From Halomonas sp. SSL-5 (lineage in GTDB: Bacteria; Pseudomonadota; Gammaproteobacteria; Pseudomonadales; Halomonadaceae), in contig NZ_JAUYWF010000003.1 in assembly GCF_030708455.1 (NCBI RefSeq), forward strand, positions 1-64,000: a DNA stretch of 64,000 bases. The letters are read 5' to 3'. Positions 35,607 to 45,173 of this stretch are shown here, piece after piece. Made by a program: the position numbers and the translations under genes. Each line of letters begins with the position of its first letter. Position 1 is the stretch's first letter. Under the pieces are notes generated by a model. It searched no databases. It was not told the origin of the DNA and saw nothing but the letters and a program-made list of their open reading frames with translations.

Positions 35607-37120
35607 ACCCCGAGATCGCGCTGCCCATCCTCATTTCGCTGATGGCGGGGGCCGTGTCGCTGGTGTTCTGGCGCTCGCGCCTGATGCAGCGGCTGGTCGC
35701 CGTGGGCGGCACCGCCGGGCTGCTGATCACCGCCCTATGGCTGCTCGCCTCGGTGAACCGCGAGGGCATCCTGGTGATGCACATGGGTAACTGGGCCGCG
35801 CCCTTCGGCATCAGCCTGGTGGCCGACCTGCTGGGCGCCATCATGGTGGTGCTCACCGGCATCATCGGCTTCGCCGTGGCGATCTACTCCCTGGCCACCG
35901 CCGGCCGTGGCCACGAGGCCTATGGCTACTTTCCGCTGATGCACCTGCTGCTGGCCGGGGTGGCCGGCGCCTTCCTCACCGGCGATATCTTCAATCTCTA
36001 TGTGTGGTTCGAGGTGATGCTGGTCGCCTCCTTCGCGCTGCTGATACTGGGCAGCGAGAAGGCGCAGATGGAGGGGGCGATCAAGTACGTGACCCTGAAC
36101 CTGCTCTCCTCGGTGATCTTCCTGATCGCCGTGGGGCTGCTCTACGGCATGGTGGGCACCCTCAACATGGCCGATATCGCCAGGCGCCTGGCCACGGTGG
36201 AGGAGCAGGGCATGGTGGATGCCCTGGCGATGATGTTCATGGTCGCCTTCGGCATCAAGGCGGCGGCCTTCCCGCTGTTCTTCTGGCTGCCGGCCTCCTA
36301 CCACACCCCGCCGGTGGCGGTGTCGGCGCTGTTCGCGGGGCTGCTCACCAAGGTCGGGGTCTACGCGCTGTTCCGCGTCTTCACGCTGATCTTCCACCAC
36401 AGCCCGGGCTACACCCACGAGATCCTGCTGTGGGGCGCGGGGCTGACCATGCTCTCCGGGGTGCTGGGCGCGGCGGCCCAGTTCGAGTTCCGGCGCATCC
36501 TGTCGTTCCATATCGTCAGCCAGATCGGCTACATGATCCTCGGCCTGGCGCTGTTTACGCCCCTGGCGATCGTTGGCGGGGTCTTCTACATCATGCATCA
36601 CATCATCGTGAAGACGAACCTGTTCCTGGTCAGCGGCATCGTCCACCGCCTGGGCGGCAGCTACCAGCTCAAGCGCCTGGGTGGCTTCTATCGCAGCCAC
36701 CCCTGGCTTGCCGTGCTGTTCCTGATTCCGGCCCTGTCGCTGGCCGGCATCCCGCCGCTGTCGGGGTTCCTGGCCAAGTTCATCGTGATCCGTGCCGGCA
36801 TCGAGGCCGAGGCCTACGGGGTCACCGCCATCGCCCTGCTGGTGGGCCTGCTGACCCTCTATTCGATGATCAAGATCTGGTCCGAGGTGTTCTGGAAGTC
36901 GACGCCGCCCGAGGGTGACGTCGACCCCTACCCCGAGGTACGCCAGCGCGAGCTGTGGCTGATGGCCGCCCCGGTGGTGGGCCTGGGGCTTTGTACCCTG
37001 TTCATCGGCCTCTATCCGGCGCCGATCCATGCCCTGGCCGAGGCCTCGGCCGCCCAGCTGCTCGACCCGCAGGCCTATATCCGGGCGGTGCTGGGGGCGC
37101 AGGGGGAGGTGATGCCATGA
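35603..37120 (+). CDS. mrpD: Na+/H+ antiporter subunit D (Mrp cluster 2)
   Basis: A 505-residue NuoN-like antiporter subunit, about 14 helices, with [16 protein letters not shown] near residue 135 and [26 protein letters not shown] near residue 220. The GTG at 35603 within the ATGA-type overlap with mrpC is the likely start. Clearly diverged from the cluster 1 paralogue, so the two clusters are not a recent duplication. Confidence 0.95.
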   Translation: MNPEIALPILISLMAGAVSLVFWRSRLMQRLVAVGGTAGLLITALWLLASVNREGILVMHMGNWAAPFGISLVADLLGAIMVVLTGIIGFAVAIYSLATAGRGHEAYGYFPLMHLLLAGVAGAFLTGDIFNLYVWFEVMLVASFALLILGSEKAQMEGAIKYVTLNLLSSVIFLIAVGLLYGMVGTLNMADIARRLATVEEQGMVDALAMMFMVAFGIKAAAFPLFFWLPASYHTPPVAVSALFAGLLTKVGVYALFRVFTLIFHHSPGYTHEILLWGAGLTMLSGVLGAAAQFEFRRILSFHIVSQIGYMILGLALFTPLAIVGGVFYIMHHIIVKTNLFLVSGIVHRLGGSYQLKRLGGFYRSHPWLAVLFLIPALSLAGIPPLSGFLAKFIVIRAGIEAEAYGVTAIALLVGLLTLYSMIKIWSEVFWKSTPPEGDVDPYPEVRQRELWLMAAPVVGLGLCTLFIGLYPAPIHALAEASAAQLLDPQAYIRAVLGAQGEVMP

Positions 37121-37590
37121 TCGGTGCGGCCTGGAACCTGCTGCTGGGCGGCGCCTGGGTGGTGCTCACCGGCGATTTCAGCGGCCTCAACCTGCTCGCC
37201 GGGCTGGTCTTCGGCTACCTGGTGCTGGCGCTGATCCAGCCCCAGGTGCCGGCGCTTTCCGGCTATGCCCAGCGCCTGCCGCGGCTGGTGGCGTTTATCG
37301 GCTTCTTCCTCAAGGAGCTGGTGATGGCCAACCTCAAGGTGGCCTTCGATATCGTCACCCCGCCCTGGTACATGAAGCCCGGGGTGATCGCCATGCCGCT
37401 CCAGGCGCGCAGCGAGTTCGAGATCGCCTTCGTGGCCAACCTGATCTCGTTGACCCCGGGCACCCTGAGCCTGGATGTCTCCGACGATCGCCGGGTGCTC
37501 TATATCCATGCCATGTTCCTGGACGACGAGGCAGAGCTGCGCCGCAACCTGGCGGAGCTGGAGCGCCGTGCCCTGGAGCTGTTCCATTGA
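37117..37590 (+). CDS. mrpE: Na+/H+ antiporter subunit E (Mrp cluster 2)
   Basis: A 157-residue MrpE with [20 protein letters not shown] near residue 108. The ATG at 37117 overlaps the mrpD stop (ATGA). Two N-terminal helices are followed by a cytoplasmic domain. Confidence 0.93.
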   Translation: MIGAAWNLLLGGAWVVLTGDFSGLNLLAGLVFGYLVLALIQPQVPALSGYAQRLPRLVAFIGFFLKELVMANLKVAFDIVTPPWYMKPGVIAMPLQARSEFEIAFVANLISLTPGTLSLDVSDDRRVLYIHAMFLDDEAELRRNLAELERRALELFH

Positions 37591-37621
37591 TGTTCATGCC
37601 GAATCGCGGAGGAGTGCGCCG

Positions 37622-37891
37622 ATGTCGCCCCTGATCCTGCTGAGCCTGGTGCTGATGGCGCTGGCGCTGTGCCTGACCTTCGTGCGCCTGTTTCGTGGTC
37701 CGAGCCTGCCCGACCGGGTGGTGGCCCTGGAGCTCTTCTCGTCGATCCTGGTCGGCATCATCGGGGTGGTGGCCATCGCCACCGACGTGGCCAGCCTGCT
37801 CGACGTGGCCATCGTCATGGCGCTGATGGCCTTCATGGCCGCCATCGGCTTCGCGCGTTTCCTGGAGCGGGGAGGGCCGCGAGATGACTGA
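37622..37891 (+). CDS. mrpF: Na+/H+ antiporter subunit F (Mrp cluster 2)
   Basis: An 89-residue MrpF, three helices, with RGPSLPDRVVALELFS near residue 25. The ATG follows GGAGGAGTGCGCCG. It overlaps mrpG by eight bases. Confidence 0.93.
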   Translation: MSPLILLSLVLMALALCLTFVRLFRGPSLPDRVVALELFSSILVGIIGVVAIATDVASLLDVAIVMALMAFMAAIGFARFLERGGPRDD

Positions 37892-38288
37892 GATCCTCAA
37901 GGAGGGGCTGATCCTGGTCGGGGCGCTGTTCATGCTGCTGGCGGCGCTGGGCGTGGTGCGCCTGCCCGACCTGCTGACCCGCATGCATGCGACCACCAAG
38001 GCGGCCACCCTGGGCGCGACCCTGATCATGCTGGCGGTGGCGCTGCACTTCGCCCAGGTGGCGGTGGTGGCGCGGGCCTTCGGCGTGATCCTGTTCATCA
38101 TGATGACGGCCCCCGTGGCCGCCCATGTGATCGGCCGTGCCGGCTACTTCGTCGGCTCCCGGCTGTGGGAGGGCACGCTCAAGGACGAGCTCAGGCCCAA
38201 CTATGACCCCCTGACCCACGAGCTCAAGAGCGGCCTGGAGACCGAGCGCAACGCGCGCCGCGAGCCCGGAGAGCACGACGCCTCCTGA
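37884..38288 (+). CDS. mrpG: Na+/H+ antiporter subunit G (Mrp cluster 2)
   Basis: A 134-residue MrpG with three helices and the [15 protein letters not shown] motif near residue 30, followed by a hydrophilic tail. Last gene of cluster 2; a UUCG-loop hairpin follows. Confidence 0.94.
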   Translation: MTEILKEGLILVGALFMLLAALGVVRLPDLLTRMHATTKAATLGATLIMLAVALHFAQVAVVARAFGVILFIMMTAPVAAHVIGRAGYFVGSRLWEGTLKDELRPNYDPLTHELKSGLETERNARREPGEHDAS

Positions 38289-38316
38289 GCGCTTCCCGAC
38301 CCCTGCCTGCCGTGCG

Positions 38317-38336
38317 GGGCCACCTTCGGGTGGCCC
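38317..38336 (+). terminator. Terminator of the mrp cluster 2 operon
   Basis: The perfect 8-bp stem GGGCCACC/GGTGGCCC is closed by the very stable TTCG tetraloop, 28 bases after mrpG. The T-tract is poor (TGCTTGCG). Confidence 0.65.
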
Positions 38337-38418
38337 TGCTTGCGTCGGTCCCCGGCGCTTGTCGCCAGATCGGCCCCGAGCCATGCAAACCATCCGCGCT
38401 ACCCCAGGGTGGCGGGAG

Positions 38419-38442
38419 TATAAATTGTACAGAAGCTGTACT
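38419..38442 (+). promoter_or_regulatory. TGTACA-type palindrome upstream of the DASH cryptochrome operon
   Basis: TATAAA-N12-TGTACT fits the same half-site spacing as the element upstream of the other photolyase operon; nested inside is the perfect GTACA-N5-TGTAC (38427-38441). TATATT at 38445-38450 could be the -10. The AT-rich patch sits directly before the DUF2256 start at 38477. Candidate binding site for a light-responsive MerR-type repressor. Confidence 0.6.
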
Positions 38443-38476
38443 ACTATATTCCCATGTCCATGTTTGGGGTCCTGTC

Positions 38477-38629
38477 ATGCACCACAAGCCACATCTGCCA
38501 CACAAGCCCTGCGCCAGCTGCGGCCGGCCCTTCGCCTGGCGCCGCAAGTGGGCCCGCTGCTGGGAGGAGGTCCGCCACTGCAGTGAGCGCTGCCGACGCG
38601 AGGCGCATCGCCGGAGCCCGGCGTCGTGA
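38477..38629 (+). CDS. DUF2256 zinc-finger-like small protein
   Basis: 50 residues. Cysteines C12, C15, C35 and C39 (C-x2-C-x19-C-x3-C) together with the [25 protein letters not shown] core (longest run split here for brevity) identify DUF2256, a family usually found beside photolyase/cryptochrome genes. The fold is probably a treble-clef-like zinc ribbon; its function is unknown. Its stop overlaps the GTG start of the cryptochrome gene by four bases, so the two are coupled. Confidence 0.88.
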   Translation: MHHKPHLPHKPCASCGRPFAWRRKWARCWEEVRHCSERCRREAHRRSPAS

Positions 38630-39993
38630 GGCGTGTGCTGGTATGGCTGCGCGGTGACCTGCGCCTGGCCGACAATCCCCTGCTGCGCTTCGCCTCGCCC
38701 GCCGAGTCGCTGCTCTGCGTCTACGTGCTGGACGACGCCTGGCTCGAGGACCGCGCCGGCCTGGGGCCACGCATCGGCGCCGCGCGGCTGCGTTTCCTCT
38801 GGGAGAGCCTGATCGCCCTGCGCGGCGAACTGCTCGGTCGCGGCAGCGATCTGCTGGTGCGTGTCGGGGACCCGCTGGAGGAGGTCGCCGGCCTGGTCGA
38901 TCGCCACGCCTTCGACCAGGTCCGCGTGCGTCGCGACGCCGGCTGGGAGGAGAGCGGCGCGGTGGCGCGCCTGGCCGAGCGCCTGGGGCCCGGTGTCGAG
39001 CTGTGGCAGCCCGATGCCGGCCTGCTACTCGACGAGGGCGAGCTGCCGTTGCCCCTGGACGCGTTGCCGCCGAGCTTCTCGGCCTTCCGCCGCCGGGTGG
39101 AGCCCGCCGCCACGCTGCCGGCGTCCTGGCCGGCGCCGGTGACCCTGCCGCCCTGGCCCGAAGGCGCGCCGCGAGGGCTGCCGGCGCTGCATCGGGTATC
39201 GCCGGTGGCCGCCGACTGGACGGCCGATGCGCGCGGGGGCTTCCGCTTCGCCGGTGGCGAGGCGGAGGGGCTGGCGCGGCTCGACCACTATCTCTGGCAG
39301 GGCGGCGCCGTGGCCAGCTACAAGCAGACACGCAACGCCCTGATGGGCGCCGACTTCTCCACCCGCCTCGCCCCCTGGCTGGCCCACGGCTGCCTCTCGC
39401 CGCGCCAGGTTCACGACGCGGTACGCGCCTGGGAGGCGACCCACGGGGCCAATGACTCCAGCGAATGGGTGATCGTCGAGCTGCTGTGGCGCGACTACTT
39501 CCACTGGGCCGCGCGCCAGGAGGGGGCGGCGCTGTATGGCCGCCGGCGGCTGCCGCCGGCCGACGACGCCTTCCGTCGCTGGTGCCGCGGGCGCACGGGG
39601 GTGCCGCTGATCGATGCCGCCATGACGGAGCTCGCCGCCACCGGCTGGCTCTCCAACCGGGCGCGGCAGAATGCGGCGAGTTTCCTGGTCTTCGAGCTGG
39701 GTGGCGACTGGCGCCTCGGCGCGGCCTGGTTCGAGCGCTGCCTCATCGATTACGATGCCGCCAGCAACTGGGGCAACTGGCGTTACGTGGCCGGCGTGGG
39801 ACGGGATCGGCGCGGGCATCGCTTCGACATCCCCTGGCAGGCCCGTCGCTACGACCCCGAGGGTGACTACGTGGCCCGTTGGCAGCCCGCGCTGGCCACG
39901 CTGCCGGTGGCGCAACGCCATCAGCCCTGGTGTGCCGATGTCGAACGCTTTCCACCGCCTCCGGGCAGCAAGGTGCCGCCCGCCGACCCCTGA
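38626..39993 (+). CDS. DASH-family cryptochrome / photolyase
   Basis: A 455-residue protein with an N-terminal Rossmann-like antenna domain ([17 protein letters not shown]) and a C-terminal FAD domain. The motifs [20 protein letters not shown] and [17 protein letters not shown] (near residue 245), [10 protein letters not shown] and [13 protein letters not shown] (near residue 381) are characteristic of Cry-DASH proteins, which repair cyclobutane dimers chiefly in single-stranded or looped DNA and may also act as photoreceptors. It starts with GTG inside the GTGA overlap with DUF2256. A classical class I CPD photolyase is the alternative but fits the motifs less well. Confidence 0.88.
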   Translation: MRRVLVWLRGDLRLADNPLLRFASPAESLLCVYVLDDAWLEDRAGLGPRIGAARLRFLWESLIALRGELLGRGSDLLVRVGDPLEEVAGLVDRHAFDQVRVRRDAGWEESGAVARLAERLGPGVELWQPDAGLLLDEGELPLPLDALPPSFSAFRRRVEPAATLPASWPAPVTLPPWPEGAPRGLPALHRVSPVAADWTADARGGFRFAGGEAEGLARLDHYLWQGGAVASYKQTRNALMGADFSTRLAPWLAHGCLSPRQVHDAVRAWEATHGANDSSEWVIVELLWRDYFHWAARQEGAALYGRRRLPPADDAFRRWCRGRTGVPLIDAAMTELAATGWLSNRARQNAASFLVFELGGDWRLGAAWFERCLIDYDAASNWGNWRYVAGVGRDRRGHRFDIPWQARRYDPEGDYVARWQPALATLPVAQRHQPWCADVERFPPPPGSKVPPADP

Positions 39994-40003
39994 GGAGCCC
40001 CGC

Positions 40004-40483
40004 ATGACTCTTCCCGGACTCGCCATCGATGCCGACGGCCGCCTCTCTCGCCTGCCGCTGCTGCTTGGCCTGGCCGGCCTGTTGCCTTTTCTCTTCACCG
40101 CCGCGGCGGCCTGGCTGGCGCCGGTGGCCTGGCAGGTGGTGGCCATCAAGGCCTTCCTGGCCTACGCCGCCGTGATCCTCTCGTTCCTGGGCGGCATCCA
40201 GTGGGGCGTGGCCATGTCGCTCGAGTCGGCCGGCAGTGGCGCCTTTCGTGCACGCCTGCTGCTGAGCATGGCGCCGAGCCTGATCGCCTGGCCGGCACTG
40301 CTGCTGCATCCGTTGAGCGGCGCCTGGGTGCTGGCCAGCGGCTTTGTGCTGGTGCGCCTGCATGAGCTGGGGCGCGACAGCCGCGAAACGCTGCCCACCT
40401 GGTTCCAGTCCCTGCGCAACCTGCTGAGCGTGGTGGTGCTGGCCTGTCTTGTGGCGGTGATCTGGCGCCTCACCGGAAGCTGA
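40004..40483 (+). CDS. DUF3429 membrane protein
   Basis: A 159-residue protein with four or five predicted membrane helices (about 18-45, 48-70, 85-105, 107-120, 135-157). The ILSFLGGIQWGVAM segment near residue 63 is the mark of DUF3429. It starts 10 bases after the cryptochrome stop with a GAGGAG site, so it is in the same operon. Function unknown; family members often accompany photolyase genes. Confidence 0.82.
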   Translation: MTLPGLAIDADGRLSRLPLLLGLAGLLPFLFTAAAAWLAPVAWQVVAIKAFLAYAAVILSFLGGIQWGVAMSLESAGSGAFRARLLLSMAPSLIAWPALLLHPLSGAWVLASGFVLVRLHELGRDSRETLPTWFQSLRNLLSVVVLACLVAVIWRLTGS

Positions 40484-40559
40484 ACGGGGCTTCCCGCGGC
40501 GCGCCAACTGCGCGATGATCCGGTGTTAATGCCCATGACGCCAAGGAGTGCTCGCCACC

Positions 40560-41843
40560 ATGCTACGGATGACCTTGACCTGCTGCCTGATGCTGGCCCT
40601 GCTGGCCGGCTGCCAGAGCGGCCCGGCCCGTGAGGCGAGTGCCGCCGAGCAGGCGCCCGCGACACCCGGCGAGGCGGCGGCCCACTCCTCCGCCCCCGCC
40701 GACGATGCCCGGGAACCCGCCGCCGCCGAGAGCTTCTCCGCCTGGCTGGCCCGCTTCCGGCGCGAGGCGCGTGGCGAGGGGATCTCGCCGGCGACCCTGG
40801 CCCGCGCCCTTGACGGGGTGCGCTATCGCCCCCGGGTGATCGAGCTGGACCGTTCCCAGCCGGAGTTCGTGCGCCCCATCTGGCAGTACCTGGACAGCGC
40901 CGTCTCCGCCCAGCGTGTCACCACCGGGCGGGCCCGCCTGGCCGAGCACCGCGACACCGCGCGCCGCATGGAGCAGCGCTACGGGGTGCCGGCGGAGGTG
41001 ATCGTGGCGATCTGGGGCATCGAGAGCAACTACGGCGGCAACTTCGGCGACTTCTCGACCCTCGAGGCGCTGGCGACGCTGGCCTACGACGGGCGGCGCC
41101 GCGACTTCGCCCGGGGCGAGCTGCTCGCCGCCCTGCGCATCATCGAGGCCGGGGATATCGCCCCCGAGCGCATGCTCGGCTCCTGGGCCGGCGCCATGGG
41201 TCATACCCAGTTCATCCCCTCCAGTTTCGAGGCCTACGCCAAGGACGGTGACGGCGACGGTCGCCGCGACATCTGGGGCAGCATCCCCGACGTCATGGCC
41301 TCCACCGCCCACTATCTGGCGCGTGCCGGCTGGCGCGAGGGGGAGCCCTGGGGCGTCGAGGTGACCCTGCCGGAGGGGTTCGACTATGCCCAGACCGAGC
41401 TTTCCAACCGCCGCTCGTCCGCCGCCTGGTCCTCACAGGGCGTGGGTGCCGTGGGCGGCGGCGCCCTGCCCGACTATGACGAGGCGGCGGTGATCGTGCC
41501 CGCCGGGGCGAGGGGGCCGGCCTTCCTGGTAGGGCCCAACTTCCGCGCCATCCTGCGCTACAACAATGCCACCAGCTATGCGCTGGCGGTGGGCAGCCTC
41601 GCCGACGAGATCGCGGGGCGCGACGGGGTCGTCGGCGGCTGGCCCCGTGACGAGCAGCCGCTGGCACGCGCCGAGGTGCGCGAGATGCAGCACGCCCTCA
41701 ATGCCCGCGGTTTCGAGGTGGGCACGCCCGACGGCATCCTGGGCCCCAACACCCGGCGTGGCCTGCGTGAGTACCAGGCATCCATCGGCGAGGTGCCGGA
41801 CGGCTTCGCCACCCGGCGCCTGCTGGAGGGCCTGACCCGCTGA
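40560..41843 (+). CDS. Lytic murein transglycosylase lipoprotein with peptidoglycan-binding domain
   Basis: A 427-residue MltB-like enzyme. The signal peptide ends in the lipobox LLAGC (Cys at about residue 17), so the protein is anchored to the outer membrane. After a linker comes the SLT-type catalytic domain with the catalytic glutamate in IVAIWGIESNYGGNFG (about residue 155) and AMGHTQFIPSSF. A C-terminal peptidoglycan-binding domain (about 360-427) carries MQHALNARGFEVGTPDGILG. It cleaves the glycan strand to 1,6-anhydro-muropeptides, feeding recycling. The ATG at 40560, spaced from AAGGAG, is preferred to the GTG at 40548, which overlaps that site. Confidence 0.9.
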   Translation: MLRMTLTCCLMLALLAGCQSGPAREASAAEQAPATPGEAAAHSSAPADDAREPAAAESFSAWLARFRREARGEGISPATLARALDGVRYRPRVIELDRSQPEFVRPIWQYLDSAVSAQRVTTGRARLAEHRDTARRMEQRYGVPAEVIVAIWGIESNYGGNFGDFSTLEALATLAYDGRRRDFARGELLAALRIIEAGDIAPERMLGSWAGAMGHTQFIPSSFEAYAKDGDGDGRRDIWGSIPDVMASTAHYLARAGWREGEPWGVEVTLPEGFDYAQTELSNRRSSAAWSSQGVGAVGGGALPDYDEAAVIVPAGARGPAFLVGPNFRAILRYNNATSYALAVGSLADEIAGRDGVVGGWPRDEQPLARAEVREMQHALNARGFEVGTPDGILGPNTRRGLREYQASIGEVPDGFATRRLLEGLTR

Positions 41844-41886
41844 ATTCACAACGGTCGCAAGGGCCGGACACAAGAGGAAACGGATA

Positions 41887-42435
41887 ATGCGCATCAAGCA
41901 TGCCCTGGCCGCGGTTCTGGGAATGGCCCTGCTGGCCTCGACGGTCCAGGCCGACGACAAGGTGTTCGGCTGGGTCGAGAAGGCCATCGTGGAGCCCTGG
42001 GGCGTGGAGGTGAAGGCCAAGCTCGACAGCGGTGCCCTGACCTCCTCGCTGGACGCCCGCGACATCGAGCGCTTCAAGCGCGACGGCGAGCGCTGGGTGC
42101 GCTTCCGCCTCAAGCTGGAGGACGAGGAGAGCGGGGAGGTGTTCAGCGAGCGCCTGGAGTTGCCGCTCTATCGCAGTCTCAGGCTGCGCGGGGCCGGCGG
42201 CACCGACCGCCGCCCGGTGGTGCTGATGAAGGTCTGCCTCGGCGATACCGTCTACGAGGAGCAGTTCAGCCTGCGCGATCGCGGCGACATGAACTATCCG
42301 CTGCTGCTGGGGCGGCGCACCATCGGCCACCTGGGCCTGCTGGATGTGCGCGATACCTTCCTCTCCGAGCCGGTCTGCGACGACGATTCGCCGCTGGTGG
42401 AGCATGATCCCGAAGAGGAGGAGGCCGACGACTGA
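41887..42435 (+). CDS. Secreted retropepsin-like (ATP-dependent zinc protease/RimK-associated) family protein
   Basis: A 182-residue precursor with a signal peptide cleaved near QADD (residue 22). The KAKLDSGALTSSL segment with D47 resembles the D-(S/T)-G active site of retropepsin-like aspartic proteases of the family formerly called ATP-dependent zinc protease (DUF785); NYPLLLGRRTIG near residue 137 is also typical. The tail is strongly acidic. It is convergent with rsmE, only three bases apart, with no visible terminator. Activity is not established; the annotation of the family as zinc-dependent is doubtful. Confidence 0.8.
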   Translation: MRIKHALAAVLGMALLASTVQADDKVFGWVEKAIVEPWGVEVKAKLDSGALTSSLDARDIERFKRDGERWVRFRLKLEDEESGEVFSERLELPLYRSLRLRGAGGTDRRPVVLMKVCLGDTVYEEQFSLRDRGDMNYPLLLGRRTIGHLGLLDVRDTFLSEPVCDDDSPLVEHDPEEEEADD

Positions 42436-42438
42436 CTG

Positions 42439-43152
42439 CTAGAACAGCCGCGCCAGCAGGGCGGTCACCGCGGTCTCCACCCGCAGGATGCGCTGGCCCA
42501 GGTGGATGCCTTCGCAGCCCGCCTCCAGCAGCTTCTCCACCTCCCAGGGGATGAAGCCCCCCTCGGGACCCACCAGCAGCAGCGTTTCCTCGTCGAGGCC
42601 CCGCGGGCAGGCGCCGGGCATGCCGGGGTGGGCCAGCAGGCCGCGCCGCCCCTCCAGCAGGCCGGGCAGGCGGTCCTCCACGAAGGGGCGAAAGCCCTTC
42701 TCCAGGGTGACCTCGGGCAGGCGGGTGTCCCGGGCCTGCTCCAGACCCAGCACCAGGTGATGGTGGATCTTCTCCGCATCGAGCTCCGGCGACATCCAGT
42801 AGCTCTTCTCCACCCGCCGGGTATGCAGCAGGGTGATCCGCTTCACCCCAAGAGTGGTGACGTGCTCCAGGCTGCGCGCCAGCATGCGTGGACGCGGCAG
42901 TGCCAGCACCAGGTGCACCGGCAGCGCCGGCGGTGGGGCCTGGTCGAGGGCGTCCAGCGCGAAGGTCGCCTCCTGCTCGTCGAGGGTGACCAGCTCGCCC
43001 CGGCCGATCGCCCCGCCGATGACCCCGAGGGTGAGGCGGTCCCCGGGGGCGGCGCGATGGACCTCGCGCAGATGGCGCAGGCGCCGCGGGTCACGCACCC
43101 GTGCCAGGCGGTCGTTCTCGATGTCGTCGGGAGAAAGCAGGATCAGGTTCAT
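42439..43152 (-). CDS. rsmE: 16S rRNA (uracil-1498-N3)-methyltransferase RsmE
   Basis: A 237-residue SPOUT methyltransferase that modifies U1498 of 16S rRNA. It has an N-terminal PUA-like RNA-binding part (HLREVHRAAPGDRLTLG) and the knot region LLVGPEGGFIPWEVEKL plus HLGQRILRVETAV near the end. The ATG at 43152 is chosen because homologues begin just before this domain; the open frame runs further upstream without similarity. Confidence 0.94.
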   Translation of the reverse strand: MNLILLSPDDIENDRLARVRDPRRLRHLREVHRAAPGDRLTLGVIGGAIGRGELVTLDEQEATFALDALDQAPPPALPVHLVLALPRPRMLARSLEHVTTLGVKRITLLHTRRVEKSYWMSPELDAEKIHHHLVLGLEQARDTRLPEVTLEKGFRPFVEDRLPGLLEGRRGLLAHPGMPGACPRGLDEETLLLVGPEGGFIPWEVEKLLEAGCEGIHLGQRILRVETAVTALLARLF

Positions 43153-43268
43153 GGTGCCTCGCCGCGTTGGAGACGGAATGATGGGTATACCTTGCATGGT
43201 GGGTGTCGCGGTGCACAATGGTCCTGCAGGGGCAGTCGTCCCTCCCACATTGAATGAGGAGCAGCGCC

Positions 43269-43739
43269 GTGCGCGTGATTCGCAAGTATGCCAACCGCAG
43301 GCTCTATGATACCGAACAGAGCCGCTATGTGACCCTCGAGGACCTGCGTGGGCTGATCCTCGATGAAGTGCCGTTTCGCGTCGAGGATGCCAAGAGCGGC
43401 GAGGACCTGACCCGCACCATCCTGCTCTCGATCATCATCGAGCAGGAGCAGGCCGATGGTGATGCGCAGGTGTTTTCCAACGACCTGCTGGCCCAGTTCA
43501 TCCGTGTCTACGACATGGCCCACCCGCTGCCGCTGTCGCGCTACCTGGAGCAGGGCACCAAGCTGATGATGGAACAGCAGCAGCGCATGCAGGACCAGTG
43601 GCAGCAGGCCCTGCGCCACTCGCCCATGGACCTGATGCGCGAGATGGCCGAGGAGAACATGCGCTTCTGGCAGCAGACCATCGGTCAAGGGCCCGGTGCC
43701 GCTGGCAAGGGCGACAAGGGCGACGATGACAAGGCGTGA
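43269..43739 (+). CDS. phaR: Polyhydroxyalkanoate synthesis regulator PhaR
   Basis: A 156-residue PhaR/DUF1108-type regulator. The DNA-binding region RVIRKYANRRLYDTEQSRYV is at the very N-terminus and is followed by the PHB-accumulation domain and a Met/Gln-rich helix (about 95-115). In other bacteria PhaR binds PHB granules and represses phasin and its own gene. The GTG at 43269 is preferred to the ATG at 43254 because the GAGGAG (43256-43261) is then correctly spaced and homologues start MRVIRKYANR. No pha biosynthetic genes are adjacent. Confidence 0.9.
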   Translation: MRVIRKYANRRLYDTEQSRYVTLEDLRGLILDEVPFRVEDAKSGEDLTRTILLSIIIEQEQADGDAQVFSNDLLAQFIRVYDMAHPLPLSRYLEQGTKLMMEQQQRMQDQWQQALRHSPMDLMREMAEENMRFWQQTIGQGPGAAGKGDKGDDDKA

Positions 43740-43822
43740 CGCAGGCGCCATGTCTTTCTGACATAATGCCGCCTCGATTTTCAACGCCGCACAGTCGGCC
43801 AGCAGCATGAAGGTGGAATAGG

Positions 43823-45115
43823 ATGAAGGTGCTGATCATCGGCGGCGGAGGCCGCGAACACGCCCTGGCCTGGAAGGTCGCCCAGTCGCCGCAGGTGGCG
43901 ATGACCTATGTGGCGCCGGGCAATGCCGGCACCGCCCGGGAGCCCGGGCTGACCAATGTCGCGATCGCCGCGGATGACCTGGAGGGACTGCTGGTCTTCG
44001 CCCGCGACGCCGCCGTCGATCTCACCATCGTCGGCCCCGAGGCGCCGCTGGTGGCCGGTGTGGTGGACCGCTTCCGCGAGGCGGGCCTGGTGATCTTCGG
44101 CCCCACCGCCGGCGCCGCCCAGCTCGAGGGCTCCAAGGCCTTCTCCAAGGACTTCCTGGCCCGCCACGCCATCCCCACCGCTGCCTACCGCACCTTCACC
44201 GCGGTGGCGCCGGCCCTCGATTACCTGCGCGAGCAGGGGGCGCCCATCGTGATCAAGGCCGATGGCCTGGCCGCGGGCAAGGGTGTCATCGTCGCCATGA
44301 GCCTCGCGGAGGCCGAGGCGGCGGTGCGCGACATGCTCGAGGACAACGCCTTCGGCGATGCCGGCGCCCGGGTGGTGATCGAGGAGTTCCTCGACGGCGA
44401 GGAGGCCAGCTTCATCGTCATGGTGGATGGCGAGAGCGTGCTGCCCATGGCCACCAGCCAGGACCACAAGCGGGTGGGCGAGGGCGACACCGGCCCCAAT
44501 ACCGGCGGCATGGGCGCCTACTCGCCGGCGCCGGTGGTCACCGATGAGGTGCACGAGCGCATCATGCAGCGGGTGATCCTGCCCACGGTCAAGGGCATGG
44601 CCGCAGAGGGGCATCCCTATACCGGCTTCCTCTACGCCGGCCTGATGATCGACACCGCGGGCAACCCCAGGGTGATCGAATACAACTGCCGCTTCGGCGA
44701 TCCCGAGACCCAGCCGATCATGTTGCGCCTGCGCTCGGACCTCGCCGAGCTGTGCCTGGCCGGGGCACGGGGCGAGCTGGCCGGCCACGCCTGCGAGTGG
44801 GACGCGCGCGCCGCGGTAGGCGTGGTGCTCGCCGCCGGCGGCTACCCGGGCAGTTACCGCAAGGGCGACGCCATCGAGGGCATCGAGACCGCCGAGGCCA
44901 CCGGCTGCAAGGTGTTCCATGCCGGCACCGCCGACCAGGACGGCCAACTGGTCAGCGCCGGCGGTCGGGTGCTCTGCGTCACCGCCCTGGGCGAGGGCGT
45001 CTCGGCGGCCGCCGGGAATGCCTACCGCGGGGTCGACGCCATCCGCTGGGAGGGCGCCTTCTGCCGCCGTGATATCGCCCATCGCGCCATCGTCCGCGAG
45101 CGCGGCGAGCGCTGA
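43823..45115 (+). CDS. purD: Phosphoribosylamine-glycine ligase (GAR synthetase)
   Basis: A 430-residue ATP-grasp enzyme of purine synthesis that joins phosphoribosylamine and glycine. It has [16 protein letters not shown] at the start, [21 protein letters not shown] near residue 214, and [12 protein letters not shown] near residue 288. purH is not beside it, unlike in many genomes. A CATAAT -10-like element lies at 43762-43767. Confidence 0.97.
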   Translation: MKVLIIGGGGREHALAWKVAQSPQVAMTYVAPGNAGTAREPGLTNVAIAADDLEGLLVFARDAAVDLTIVGPEAPLVAGVVDRFREAGLVIFGPTAGAAQLEGSKAFSKDFLARHAIPTAAYRTFTAVAPALDYLREQGAPIVIKADGLAAGKGVIVAMSLAEAEAAVRDMLEDNAFGDAGARVVIEEFLDGEEASFIVMVDGESVLPMATSQDHKRVGEGDTGPNTGGMGAYSPAPVVTDEVHERIMQRVILPTVKGMAAEGHPYTGFLYAGLMIDTAGNPRVIEYNCRFGDPETQPIMLRLRSDLAELCLAGARGELAGHACEWDARAAVGVVLAAGGYPGSYRKGDAIEGIETAEATGCKVFHAGTADQDGQLVSAGGRVLCVTALGEGVSAAAGNAYRGVDAIRWEGAFCRRDIAHRAIVRERGER

Positions 45116-45173
45116 ATCACGGCCTCGACCCACGGCACCTCGCGTCACAACAAGAGCAACATGGGAGGCAAGC

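Noticed and set aside
38626-39993. Class I CPD photolyase instead of DASH cryptochrome
   Set aside because: Kept as an alternative in the entry, but the [16 protein letters not shown] and [12 protein letters not shown] motifs and the DUF2256 partner favour the DASH family.
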